From assembly GCA_900766585.1 (NCBI GenBank), contig CAAFVV010000003.1:1-64000 (forward strand): a stretch of DNA of 64,000 nt, given 5' to 3'. Shown here one piece after another: positions 1 to 7,833 of the stretch. Positions within the stretch are counted from its first letter, which is position 1. Every line of letters starts with the position of its first letter. The stretch is from Clostridia bacterium. GTDB taxonomy: Bacteria > Bacillota > Clostridia > Oscillospirales > Acutalibacteraceae. The translations under genes and the position numbers were made by a program. The notes below the pieces were generated by a model. The model was not told the origin of the DNA. It did no database searches and saw only the letters and a program-made list of their open reading frames with translations.

Positions 1-852
1 GTTGTGGAGAACACGCACCCCGCGCTGATCAAGAAAGAGCAATGGGATATCGTGCAGGAGGTGCGCACACACAAAAAACGCACGCCGAAGCACATGGATG
101 AGCCAAATCTCTTTTCGGGACTTGCTTACTGTGCCGACTGCAAACGGTCGATGGTGCTGCACCGGGCAAGCAGCATGAAAAAGTCCGACTACAACTTCAA
201 GTGCTACACCTACGGCAAGCGCGGCAGGAGCGAATGCACGCCCCACCACATCCGGGAGGAGGAGCTGTACGCCGTCGTACTGGACGATCTGCGGCGGGTG
301 ACACACTTCGCCCGCCAAAAGGAGCGGCAGTTTGCGGAGTACATCAACCGCAAAAACACGGCGCAGCTTCGGCAGGAGATCAACACGCTGCAAAAGGAGC
401 TTGACACCATGCTCAGGCGCAGGAACGAGCTGACCGCCCTGTTTAAGCGGCTGTACGAGGACAATGTGCTCGGCCGTGTAACCAACGAGCAATTCCGCCT
501 TCTCTCTGCCGACTACAATGCCGAGCAGAGGGAGCTGGACGAGGCAATCCCACAAAAGGAGGAGCGACAGGAAAAGCTGAAGGCGTCGGCCGCCAATGTG
601 GAAGCGTTCATCGAGAAGGCAAAACGGTACAGGACCATTGACGAGCTGACGCCTCAGATCGTGCGCCTGTTCATATCCCGGATCGAGGTCGGAGAACGCG
701 CCGTAAAGCACTCGCGGCACTCGGCTCAGAAAATCCGTATCGTTTACCGTGACATCGGAGAATGGGATCACGACGAGTCGGCAGCCGAAACCAACCGGCA
801 GCAGCCGCAGCTCACAAATGCCGCTGTGCAGCCGACACTGCTTCCGGCATAA
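1..852 (+). CDS. Large serine recombinase, C-terminal part (5' end outside window)
   Basis: The reading frame is open from base 1, so this is the C-terminal ~283 residues of a longer protein; the catalytic resolvase domain would lie upstream. What remains has a zinc-ribbon region (CADC near residue 38, then two further Cys near residues 67 and 77), a long coiled-coil stretch (about residues 105-200) and a C-terminal segment (TPQIVRLFISRIEVGE) like the DUF4368 tail of TnpX/Tn4451-type recombinases. Such enzymes excise and insert integrative elements by serine recombination. The gene is followed by ~170 bp of non-coding DNA and then tRNA-Thr, so it probably marks the right end of an element that extends left of the window. 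No payload genes are visible. Confidence 0.85.
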   Translation, partial: VVENTHPALIKKEQWDIVQEVRTHKKRTPKHMDEPNLFSGLAYCADCKRSMVLHRASSMKKSDYNFKCYTYGKRGRSECTPHHIREEELYAVVLDDLRRVTHFARQKERQFAEYINRKNTAQLRQEINTLQKELDTMLRRRNELTALFKRLYEDNVLGRVTNEQFRLLSADYNAEQRELDEAIPQKEERQEKLKASAANVEAFIEKAKRYRTIDELTPQIVRLFISRIEVGERAVKHSRHSAQKIRIVYRDIGEWDHDESAAETNRQQPQLTNAAVQPTLLPA

Positions 853-910
853 GAGCGGCACGAGCCAAAAGCAACAACAAGCAAAACGAGCAAACCAAAA
901 CAAACGCAGT

Positions 911-940
911 AAAGGCGGATGACAACCGCCATCCGCCTTT
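911..940 (+). terminator. Perfect 10-bp inverted repeat after the recombinase gene
   Basis: AAAGGCGGAT and ATCCGCCTTT form a perfect 10-bp stem with a 10-nt loop, 60 bp after the recombinase stop. There is no T-run after the stem, other than the TTT that ends the stem itself, so termination is plausible but not proven. Confidence 0.4.
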
Positions 941-1018
941 ACCGCACCTACATTCTGTCAACTTTTGTCCCTTTGAACACTATCAGAATAAAATCAAGGG
1001 TTTTCGGGGATTTTTCCA

Positions 1019-1094
1019 TGGAGCTGGCAGACGGACTTGAACCCCCGACCTGCTGATTACAAATCAGCTGCTCTACCAACTGAGCTATGCCAGC
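1019..1094 (-). tRNA. tRNA-Thr(TGT)
   Basis: Read on the minus strand, the segment folds as a complete tRNA. It has a GCTGGCA/TGCCAGC acceptor stem, a D-arm TAGCTCAGTTGGTAGAGCA, anticodon stem GCTGA/TCAGC with loop TTTGTAA (anticodon TGT, Thr codon ACA), a GGTTCAAGTCC T-arm and discriminator T followed by an encoded CCA. A strong promoter lies directly upstream. The 3' end of the tRNA faces the recombinase gene. Confidence 0.95.
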
Positions 1095-1109
1095 AAAATT
1101 ATCTTGTTT

Positions 1110-1138
1110 AGTATATCAGAAAACCGAAATGTTGTCAA
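1110..1138 (-). promoter_or_regulatory. Promoter of tRNA-Thr
   Basis: On the minus strand: -35 TTGACA (1138-1133), 17-bp spacer, -10 TATACT (1115-1110). The -10 box ends 15 bp before the first base of the tRNA. Confidence 0.85.
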
Positions 1139-1236
1139 GATGACATTTTGCAAATTTTGCTTTCCGCCTTAGTACAATGAACAGATTTGGTGCATTCAGG
1201 CGTATATATTTGCGGGAAAATCGTTTTGTTGACGAA

Positions 1237-1265
1237 TTGCATTTTTCGGCTGCCTGTGCTATACT
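1237..1265 (+). promoter_or_regulatory. Extended -10 promoter before the small GNAT gene
   Basis: -35 TTGCAT (1237-1242), 17-bp spacer, TGC followed by -10 TATACT (1260-1265). It would start a ~95-nt leader that holds a terminator-like hairpin and a palindrome before the acetyltransferase start codon. Confidence 0.65.
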
Positions 1266-1286
1266 ATACCGCAGCAGGAATCGACT

Positions 1287-1330
1287 GCGGCTGCCGCCGC
1301 GGGTATGAGCCGCCTTTGAGCGGCTTTTCT
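1287..1330 (+). terminator. Leader terminator with a possible competing antiterminator pairing
   Basis: AGCCGC (1308-1313) pairs with GCGGCT (1320-1325) over a 6-nt loop and is followed by TTTCT, a compact intrinsic terminator. An identical GCGGCT lies upstream at 1287-1292 and could pair with the same AGCCGC. That is the two-state layout of an attenuator. It sits between the promoter at 1237-1265 and the gene at 1367. No known riboswitch aptamer was recognised. Confidence 0.45.
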
Positions 1331-1340
1331 AACCGCCGCA

Positions 1341-1358
1341 AGTTAGCTTTGGCTAACT
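1341..1358. promoter_or_regulatory. Palindrome AGTTAGC-TTTG-GCTAACT before the GNAT gene
   Basis: A perfect 7-bp inverted repeat with a 4-bp loop ends 8 bp before the start codon. Its core GTTAGC-N4-GCTAAC recurs at 55010-55025 at the start of the ZIP transporter transcript. It may be an operator, or an RNA hairpin at the ribosome site. No Shine-Dalgarno sequence is seen between it and the start codon. Confidence 0.55.
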
Positions 1359-1366
1359 GACAAAAA

Positions 1367-1774
1367 ATGACCGAGCGGCTGCTGAGCATATGGGAGAGCG
1401 CGGTGAAGGCGACACATCTGTTTTTGTCGGAGGGGGAGATCCGGGCGATCAAGTCGTATGTCCCCCGTGCCCTGGCCGACGTGCCGGTTCTTGTGGCTGC
1501 GGAAAACGACAGCGGAGTGCCGGTCGGGTTTATGGGAATTGCCGGGAAACGGCTCGAGATGCTGTTTGTTTCCGCGGAAAGCAGAGGACAGGGGATCAGA
1601 AAAGGGCTGCTGCAATACGGCATGGACCGTTATGCGGTCGATGAGCTGACGGTGAACGAACAAAACCCCTCGGCAAAAGAGTTTTATGCACATATGGGGT
1701 TTGCGGTCTGCAAACGGACGGAGCGGGACGAGCAGGGAAATCCGTATCCGCTTCTGTATATGAAAAAAGTCTGA
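1367..1774 (+). CDS. GNAT family N-acetyltransferase (YjaB-like)
   Basis: A 135-residue single-domain acetyl-CoA-dependent acetyltransferase. The acetyl-CoA loop is seen as SAESRGQGIRKGLLQ (around residue 72), followed by the late strand NEQNPSAKEFYAHMGF typical of the fold. The sequence resembles YjaB-type proteins but begins about a dozen residues later. The start at 1367 is forced by an in-frame TGA at 1358-1360, and no clear ribosome-binding site precedes it. The gene stands alone, with its own promoter, leader terminator and palindrome upstream and the thyX promoter downstream. The substrate is unknown. Confidence 0.8.
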   Translation: MTERLLSIWESAVKATHLFLSEGEIRAIKSYVPRALADVPVLVAAENDSGVPVGFMGIAGKRLEMLFVSAESRGQGIRKGLLQYGMDRYAVDELTVNEQNPSAKEFYAHMGFAVCKRTERDEQGNPYPLLYMKKV

Positions 1775-1928
1775 CCGACGGTATTCCCCGACCGGCAGAG
1801 CAGTTCCAAACGGCATATTTGCACAAATATAAGCGGCAGACAGGCTCGGACGGGCAGGTCTGCTGCTGTGCGTTGATTACCTGCCAGCCGGTCATTTTTG
1901 TCTCTGCGCTTTGACGTCGAAAAAAAGG

Positions 1929-1957
1929 TTGCGAAATGCCGACGGATTTGTTATAAT
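1929..1957 (+). promoter_or_regulatory. Promoter of the thyX operon
   Basis: -35 TTGCGA (1929-1934), 17-bp spacer, -10 TATAAT (1952-1957), 42 bp before the thyX start codon. No other clear promoter is seen before 9.6 kb, which suggests one long transcript. Confidence 0.7.
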
Positions 1958-1999
1958 TAACACTAACTATGGAGAAGGTAAGGAAAGGAGCGATGCGGA

Positions 2000-2770
2000 G
2001 TGAAAGTGACATTGCTGGCCTATACGCCCGATCCGGAAAAGACGGTGGCATCAGCGGCAAAGCTGTGTTATTCTCCGGCGACGATAGAACAGGTGCAGGA
2101 GGGACTGACCGAGGAAAAGACGGCGGCGTTTGTGGATATGCTGTCGCAGATCGGACACGAAAGCCCGATCGAGCACGCGAATTTCACCTTCGGAGTCGAG
2201 GGGGTGTCGCGCTCGCTTCTGGCGCAGCTGACCCGCCACCGGATCGCCTCTTACAGTGTGCAGAGCCAGCGGTATGTGGCGGAAAAGCAGTTTGAATATG
2301 TGGTGCCGCCCGAGATTGCCGCCGATCCCGCGGCAAAGGCGGAATATATTCAGGCGATGGAGGAAGCACAGGCGCATTATGATCGGCTGACCGCAAAGCT
2401 GAAGGCGCGGCATATGGCGGCGTTTTCGGCGCAGGGAATGGACGAAAAGGCGGCGGCGCGCGCGGCGGAGAAAAAGGCGATCGAGGACGCGCGCTTTGTG
2501 CTGCCGAACGCCTGCACGACCAAGCTGATCGTGACGATGAATGCCCGCAGTCTGCAGAATTTTTTCCGCCATCGCTGCTGCAACCGTGCACAGTGGGAGA
2601 TTCGCGCGCTGGCGGAGGCGATGCTGCATCTCTGCCGCGAGGTTGCGCCGCATCTGTTTGCCAATTCCGGGCCGTCCTGCGTGGCAGGCGCCTGCCCCGA
2701 GGGCAAAATGAGCTGCGGACAGGCGGTGCAGATGCGCAAACGCTACCGGGCGCCGGAAACGGAGGCGTGA
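2000..2770 (+). CDS. thyX: FAD-dependent thymidylate synthase ThyX
   Basis: Makes dTMP from dUMP using methylene-tetrahydrofolate and FAD with NADPH. The family signature RHRx5Sx2SQR is seen as RHRIASYSVQSQR at residues 79-91, and a C-terminal FRHRCCNRAQWEIR block supports the flavin/dUMP site. At 256 residues the length is normal. A GTG start is chosen because AAAGGAG lies 9 bp upstream. It is followed after 4 bp by thymidylate kinase, so the two consecutive steps from dUMP to dTDP are co-transcribed. ThyX yields tetrahydrofolate rather than dihydrofolate. No thyA or folA is seen here. Confidence 0.95.
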   Translation: MKVTLLAYTPDPEKTVASAAKLCYSPATIEQVQEGLTEEKTAAFVDMLSQIGHESPIEHANFTFGVEGVSRSLLAQLTRHRIASYSVQSQRYVAEKQFEYVVPPEIAADPAAKAEYIQAMEEAQAHYDRLTAKLKARHMAAFSAQGMDEKAAARAAEKKAIEDARFVLPNACTTKLIVTMNARSLQNFFRHRCCNRAQWEIRALAEAMLHLCREVAPHLFANSGPSCVAGACPEGKMSCGQAVQMRKRYRAPETEA

Positions 2771-2774
2771 GCCG

Positions 2775-3437
2775 ATGGGACGCCTGATCGTGATCGACGG
2801 GCTGGACGGCTGCGGGAAAAGCACACAGCTGTCCCGTCTGCACCAATGGCTGGACGAGCGGGGAGAGCCGTATCTGCCGATCAGCTTTCCGGATTATGAC
2901 AGCCCGTCGTCGGCACTGGTGAAAATGTATTTGTCCGGCGCTTTCGGCAGGGAGGCGGGGGACGTCAACGCCTATGCCGCCTCGTCGTTTTATGCGGTGG
3001 ACCGCTATGCCGGATTCAAACAGCACTGGGGAAAGGCGTATGCCGACGGCAAGCTGATTGTTGCGGCGCGGTATACGTCGTCGAACGCATTTCATCAGAT
3101 GTCCAAGCTCCCGCGGGAGCAGTGGGACGGCTATTTGGACTGGCTGTGGGAATATGAGTTCGACCGGCTGGGGCTGCCGCGCCCCGACCGCGTGATTTTT
3201 TTGGATATGCCGCTGGATATTGCGCAGCGCCTGCTGATGACCCGCTATGCCGGCGATGCCGGCGCTAAAGATATCCACGAGCGCGATCTTGATTACCTGT
3301 CCCGCTGCCGCGAGGCGGCGCTGTATACGGTGCAGCGTGAGGGCTTTACGCGGATCGACTGCGGACGGGACGGCGTGCCCGATCCGCCGGAGGAGATCAC
3401 AAAGCGGCTGATTGCCGCCATGGAGGGAATACTCTGA
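2775..3437 (+). CDS. tmk: Thymidylate kinase
   Basis: Phosphorylates dTMP to dTDP with ATP. The P-loop GLDGCGKST is at residues 9-17, and DRYAGFK near residue 76 matches the dTMP-binding DR motif. RYTSSNAFHQ near residue 98 stands where the DRYxxSxxAYQ motif is usually found. The 220-residue length fits the family. It starts 4 bp after thyX, with its ATG just after GAGCCG, and is probably translationally coupled. The lid region is longer and more diverged than in Escherichia coli, so a related deoxynucleoside kinase role is possible but less likely given the thyX neighbour. Confidence 0.88.
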   Translation: MGRLIVIDGLDGCGKSTQLSRLHQWLDERGEPYLPISFPDYDSPSSALVKMYLSGAFGREAGDVNAYAASSFYAVDRYAGFKQHWGKAYADGKLIVAARYTSSNAFHQMSKLPREQWDGYLDWLWEYEFDRLGLPRPDRVIFLDMPLDIAQRLLMTRYAGDAGAKDIHERDLDYLSRCREAALYTVQREGFTRIDCGRDGVPDPPEEITKRLIAAMEGIL

Positions 3438-3438
3438 C

Positions 3439-4341
3439 GTGCAGACCGCAGACACATTGACATTTTATGAACCGACCGCGGCGGATGCCGCCTGGGCGGA
3501 GCCGGTGCTGCGGGCGATGGATTCCCCGCTGTGCGAATATGATTTCGCCACGATCTATATGTGGCGGAAGTGGTACGGCCACAAGATCGCGCGCATTGGC
3601 GACCGCCTGCTTCTGGAGTCGCGGTTTGACGGCAAGCTGTCTTTTCTCTTTCCCGTCGGCGCGGCATGGAAGGAGGATTTGCTGCTTTTGCGGGAGTATG
3701 CCCACCAAAACGGTATGCCCCTGATCCTCTATGGCGCCGATGAGGTCGATCTCGCGGAGCTGGACGCGGTATTTCCCGGGCAATTTTCCGTGCGTGCCGA
3801 CCCGGAGGACGCGGATTATCTCTACCGCCGGAGTGATTTGGACGGACTGCCCGGCAAGCGCTACCAGAAAAAGCGCAATCATATCTCGGCATTTTGCCGC
3901 GCCTATCCGGACTGGACGTATCAGACACTGACGGATGACAACACGGCGGACGCACTGGCGCTTGCGGAGCGCTGGTACCGGGAGGCGGAACCGCTGACCG
4001 GTACACTGCAATGCGAGCGCGAGGCGCTGCCGCAGCTGCTTGCGCATCGTGAGATGCTGAGGCTGCGCGGCGGGCTGCTGTATGTTGAGGGGGAGCCGGT
4101 CGCGCTGACGCTGGCCTCGCCGGTGAGCCGGCGCGTGGCGGATGTGCAGTTTGAAAAGGCGCTGTCCGCCTATACCGGCGCTTATGCGATGATCAATCAG
4201 CAGTTTGTCCGGCACGAGCTGACAGACGCGGAGTATATCAACCGCGAAAACGATATGGGGATCGAGGGGCTGCGGCGTGCCAAGCAGTCCTATTATCCGG
4301 TCCTGCTTGTGCAAAAATATGTGGTCACGGAGATCATCTGA
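3439..4341 (+). CDS. DUF2156 (MprF C-terminal-like) protein
   Basis: About 300 residues, a stand-alone relative of the lysylphosphatidylglycerol synthase C-terminal domain, which has a double GNAT fold. Supporting motifs are a hydrophobic N-terminal region with the aromatic block YMWRKWYG, then KRYQKKRNHISAF (about residues 140-152), and the C-terminal FVRHELTDAEYINRENDMG block typical of DUF2156. The GTG at 3439, one base after the tmk stop, is preferred, with GGAGGG 11 bp upstream. An in-frame ATG at 3412 would overlap tmk by 26 bp. There are no membrane segments, unlike full MprF, so the acceptor is unknown. It lies between tmk and a second acetyltransferase. Confidence 0.75.
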   Translation: MQTADTLTFYEPTAADAAWAEPVLRAMDSPLCEYDFATIYMWRKWYGHKIARIGDRLLLESRFDGKLSFLFPVGAAWKEDLLLLREYAHQNGMPLILYGADEVDLAELDAVFPGQFSVRADPEDADYLYRRSDLDGLPGKRYQKKRNHISAFCRAYPDWTYQTLTDDNTADALALAERWYREAEPLTGTLQCEREALPQLLAHREMLRLRGGLLYVEGEPVALTLASPVSRRVADVQFEKALSAYTGAYAMINQQFVRHELTDAEYINRENDMGIEGLRRAKQSYYPVLLVQKYVVTEII

Positions 4342-4355
4342 CAGGAAGTGAGTCT

Positions 4356-5225
4356 ATGCCCGTACAGGGCTTTGCCAAAAGGGAACAGATTCCGGATATC
4401 CGAAGGGTATGGCTGAAGAGCTTTCCGGAGGACACGGCTGAGGTCGTGGATACCTTTCTCGAGCGTGTGGACATCACGGAGGAATGCCTCCTCTACTGCG
4501 AGGACGGCTGTCCGGTATCCATGGCGTTTCTGCTGCCGCTGACGCTTCAGCTCGGCGACGTGCCCGAAAATGTGCAGTATATCTACGCCGCGGGGACAGA
4601 TCCTGCCTACCGCCGGCGGGGGATATTCGGCGAGCTGCTTCGCGCAGCGATGGAGATCGGGCGGGAGCGGGGGCAGATTGCCTCCTGCCTGCAGCCTGCA
4701 TCGGAAAAGCTGGAGCAGTATTACGCGGCGTTTGGCTATCACACCTTTTTTCAGGTGTACCGCGTGCAGTGGACGCGGCAGGAGCTGGAGGCGCACTGTG
4801 CCGCAAGGCCTGCGCCGACCGAGCCGGGAAAGATCCCGGACTGCTATGCGAAGCTGCGCAATCATCTGCTTTCCGGCCGCCAGGCGTTTGTGCGCTGGGA
4901 GCCGCGGTTTACGGACTATACCGTGAACTGGGCGGAGCGCAGCGGCGGCGGCGTACTGGTGCGCAGAGGGATCAGCGCGCTTTTGGAGCCGGTGGGGGAT
5001 ACGCTTCTCGTGCGTGAGCTTTTGTGCGCGGACGAGGATTTGCCCGCCATGTACCGCACGCTGTATGATCAGTTTCCCTATCCCTATTACGATATCATTC
5101 ATCCGGCACGGGCGGACAAGCCGATTACCGCGACCGGAATGTGGTGCCCGCTTTCGGTGCGCGGCGAGGAGCTGCTGTCCCGCGCGCCGGGCTTGCTGCC
5201 CTATATGGGGCTGACTCTGGCATAA
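4356..5225 (+). CDS. GNAT family acetyltransferase, Eis-like two-domain type
   Basis: A 289-residue protein. The N-terminal GNAT domain contains the acetyl-CoA loop DPAYRRRGIFGELLRAA (around residues 80-97) and a following EQYYAAFGYHTFF strand. The C-terminal half lacks a loop of this kind, which is the arrangement of Eis-type multi-domain acetyltransferases. It follows the DUF2156 gene after 14 bp with GGAAGTGAG upstream, inside the thyX operon. The substrate cannot be read from sequence. Confidence 0.75.
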   Translation: MPVQGFAKREQIPDIRRVWLKSFPEDTAEVVDTFLERVDITEECLLYCEDGCPVSMAFLLPLTLQLGDVPENVQYIYAAGTDPAYRRRGIFGELLRAAMEIGRERGQIASCLQPASEKLEQYYAAFGYHTFFQVYRVQWTRQELEAHCAARPAPTEPGKIPDCYAKLRNHLLSGRQAFVRWEPRFTDYTVNWAERSGGGVLVRRGISALLEPVGDTLLVRELLCADEDLPAMYRTLYDQFPYPYYDIIHPARADKPITATGMWCPLSVRGEELLSRAPGLLPYMGLTLA

Positions 5226-5244
5226 AAGGAAAGGAGAGAGGCGG

Positions 5245-5784
5245 ATGATCTGCGTCATGCTCGCCAACGGCTTTGAGGAGATCGAGGCGTTTGCGCCGGT
5301 CGATATCCTGCGCCGGGCGGAATTGGATGTACTGACGGTCGGGATCGGCGGAAAGACCGTGCGCGGTGCGCACGGCATTACAGTGGCTGCCGACCTGAGC
5401 GAGACGGAGGTGCGGGACAAGCACCTTTCGGCGCTTGTTCTGCCCGGCGGTATGCCCGGTACGCTGCATTTGGAGCGCAGCGATACGGTGCAGCGGCTGC
5501 TTGACGCCGCCGTGGAGCGGGAGCTGCTTGTCGGCGCGATCTGTGCCGCCCCGACGATCCTCGGTCACCGCGGACTGCTGCGCGGACGGAAAGCTACCTG
5601 CTTTCCGGGCTGTGAGCAGGAGCTTTACGAGGCGATTCTCTCCGATGAGCCGGTCGTGAAGGACGGACAGTTTCTGACCGCGCGCGGCCCCGGCGTATCC
5701 GTGGAATTCGGGCTTGCGCTCGCCGCTTTGCTGGCGGGCGAGACGCGGGCGCAGCAGATCCGGAGGGCGATGCAGTGCCCGTGA
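5245..5784 (+). CDS. DJ-1/PfpI family protein (YajL/ThiJ-like)
   Basis: A 179-residue DJ-1 superfamily protein. The nucleophile elbow GAICAAPTILG places the reactive cysteine at residue 100, and the early Glu-containing NGFEEIE block (residues 9-15) supplies the conserved acid. Family members act as glyoxalase/deglycase-like or redox-protective proteins; which activity applies here is not visible. AAAGGAGAG lies 10 bp before the ATG. It overlaps the next gene by 10 bp. Confidence 0.85.
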   Translation: MICVMLANGFEEIEAFAPVDILRRAELDVLTVGIGGKTVRGAHGITVAADLSETEVRDKHLSALVLPGGMPGTLHLERSDTVQRLLDAAVERELLVGAICAAPTILGHRGLLRGRKATCFPGCEQELYEAILSDEPVVKDGQFLTARGPGVSVEFGLALAALLAGETRAQQIRRAMQCP

Positions 5785-6410
5785 AAGATATTCGCCCGTT
5801 CAAGACCAAGATGCGGGAACAGAGCAAGGCATGGCGCCGCAGCCTGACCGCAGAGGAAAAGCAGGCGCTCGACAGCCGCATTGCCGAGCGGCTGTACGCC
5901 ACCTGGCAGTACCGCCGCTGCCGGACGCTGCTTGTCTATGTGTCCACGGCGATCGAGGTCGATACCCATGCCCTGATCGCCCGTGCGCTTGCCGACGGCA
6001 AACGCGTGGCGGTTCCCCGCTGTGTTCCCGGCACAAGGGATATGGAGTTTTATTACATCACGGGTGAGGAGGAGCTGTCGCCGGGTACATTCGGCGTGCC
6101 CGAGCCGGCGCCCGATCCGTCCCGCCGCCTGCGCGATATGCGCAGCGGGCTGTGCCTGGTGCCCGCCTTGTGGTATGACTGGCGCGGCTATCGGCTGGGA
6201 TACGGCAAGGGGTATTATGACCGTTTTCTGGCGGGCTTTTCCGGCACCGTGATGGGAATCGAATACAGTCACTGCGTCTGCCGCAGTCTGCCGCACGGGC
6301 GGTTTGACCGGCGGGTGGAGCTTTTGGTGACAGATGCGTATATCCGGCGTACCGATCCCGCCCGCGCGGCGGTGGGAACACCTGAAAGGAAGTGTGAACA
6401 ACATGTCTGA
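5775..6410 (+). CDS. 5-formyltetrahydrofolate cyclo-ligase
   Basis: Converts 5-formyl-THF to 5,10-methenyl-THF with ATP and returns the stored folate to the one-carbon pool. The hallmark GYGKGYYDRFL is present (about residue 145), preceded by LVPALWYDWRGYRLG, with a basic N-terminal KTKMREQ segment. At 211 residues the length is normal. The GTG at 5775 is chosen for GGAGG 8 bp upstream; a second GTG at 5781 is possible. It overlaps the DJ-1 gene by 10 bp and mltG by 8 bp. Its folate role fits with thyX in the same run. Confidence 0.92.
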   Translation: MPVKDIRPFKTKMREQSKAWRRSLTAEEKQALDSRIAERLYATWQYRRCRTLLVYVSTAIEVDTHALIARALADGKRVAVPRCVPGTRDMEFYYITGEEELSPGTFGVPEPAPDPSRRLRDMRSGLCLVPALWYDWRGYRLGYGKGYYDRFLAGFSGTVMGIEYSHCVCRSLPHGRFDRRVELLVTDAYIRRTDPARAAVGTPERKCEQHV

Positions 6411-7833
6411 TGAACTGGATAAGCTGCTTTGCGAGGTGCAGGCGGAAAAAGAAGCCCGTGAGCGCCAGCAGAAGGAGCTGCGGCAGGAGCTGACGGTGGA
6501 CAAGGATGCCAAGGCCCGTATTGCCGAAGAGCGGCGCGCCAAGGTGGAGGGCTTCCGGCTGAATCTGGAGCTGCCGGAGGATGAGGCTGCCGCCGATGTC
6601 CCGGCGGATGCGCCCGCGGCAGCGCCCGCAGAAGCGGCAGCTCCGGAGACAGCACCCGCGGAGACGCCGGCGGATGATTCTCCGATCCTGCTGACCGAGG
6701 AGGAAGAGCCGGAGCCGGTCAGGGAGCCGAAACGGAACAGGAAAAAATCCAAACGGGTTTCCCGTCTGGCCAAGACCCTGTTTTATGTGGCGTTTGTTCT
6801 GCTGTTTGCCGGTGTGCTGACCTATTTCGGTATTGTGGGCATCATCGATCTTCTCGGACTGAACAAATCCAGCCAGACGATCTCCGTCTCGATCCCGAGC
6901 GGGTCGACTGCGCGGGATATTGCGGATATCCTGAAGGAGAACGGCATCATCGACCAGCCGTTGATCTTTCGTCTGTATTCCCGCCTGACGGGGGCGGACA
7001 GCCGCTATCAGCCGCATGAGCAGCTTGAGCTGTCGCCGGACATGGGCTACGGCAACCTGATCGACGAGCTTTGCGCCGAGCAGGCGCGCGAGGAAGTGAA
7101 GGTCACGATTCCCGAGGGCTATACGCTCAACCAGATCGCGGCGCTTCTGGAGGAGAAAAATGTCTGCACCCAGGAGGAATTCCAGCGCGTGCTGACGACC
7201 GGCGACTATTCGAAATATGATTTTCTCACCGAGCAGCCCGACCGCGAGGACGATCCGAAATACGCCAACCGCATGTATGATCTGGAGGGATATCTCTTCC
7301 CCGATACATACAATTTCTTCACCCACAGCTCCGCCTATTCCGCCATCTGCAAGATGCTGGATAACTTTGCGGTGCGTATCAACGCGGATATGCGCAAAGC
7401 CATCAAGGAGAAGGGGATGACGCTTGATGAGGCGGTGATTCTGGCTTCTATTATCGAGCGTGAGGCGTCAAACAGCATTGATATGGCCAAGGTGTCGCGC
7501 GTGCTCTCCAACCGCCTGAACAACAAGGCGGAGTATCCGAAGCTGCAGTGCGATTCCACGACAGACTATATCATTAAGCTGCTGGATTCCAAGGAGGAGA
7601 CGGCGGTGCGCAAGGCGTATGACACCTATATCTGCGAGGGGCTGCCCGTCGGCGCGATCTGTAATCCCGGGCTGGATGCCTTCAATGCGGTGCTGAAGCC
7701 CTCGGCGGATCAGGACGTGATGAAGTGCTACTATTTTGCCACGGATTATAAGACCGGCAAGACCTATTATTCCCGCACCTATTCGCAGCATGAGGCGGTC
7801 TGCAAGAAATACAAGATCGGAATGTACGGATGA
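6403..7833 (+). CDS. mltG: Endolytic murein transglycosylase MltG
   Basis: Membrane-anchored lytic transglycosylase that cuts nascent glycan strands and sets their length. A ~115-residue cytoplasmic N-terminus has a charged coiled-coil part and then an Ala/Pro/Glu-rich stretch and a Lys/Arg cluster. One membrane segment follows (about residues 122-146), then a LysM-like region and the YceG/MltG domain. The EREAS motif with the catalytic Glu is at residues 352-356. The ATG at 6403 is preferred over an upstream in-frame ATG at 6334 that lies inside the cyclo-ligase gene. The 476 residues exceed the Escherichia coli protein (about 340) because of the N-terminal part. It overlaps the U32 gene by 4 bp, a pairing also known in Bacillus (yrrL region). 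Confidence 0.93.
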   Translation: MSDELDKLLCEVQAEKEARERQQKELRQELTVDKDAKARIAEERRAKVEGFRLNLELPEDEAAADVPADAPAAAPAEAAAPETAPAETPADDSPILLTEEEEPEPVREPKRNRKKSKRVSRLAKTLFYVAFVLLFAGVLTYFGIVGIIDLLGLNKSSQTISVSIPSGSTARDIADILKENGIIDQPLIFRLYSRLTGADSRYQPHEQLELSPDMGYGNLIDELCAEQAREEVKVTIPEGYTLNQIAALLEEKNVCTQEEFQRVLTTGDYSKYDFLTEQPDREDDPKYANRMYDLEGYLFPDTYNFFTHSSAYSAICKMLDNFAVRINADMRKAIKEKGMTLDEAVILASIIEREASNSIDMAKVSRVLSNRLNNKAEYPKLQCDSTTDYIIKLLDSKEETAVRKAYDTYICEGLPVGAICNPGLDAFNAVLKPSADQDVMKCYYFATDYKTGKTYYSRTYSQHEAVCKKYKIGMYG

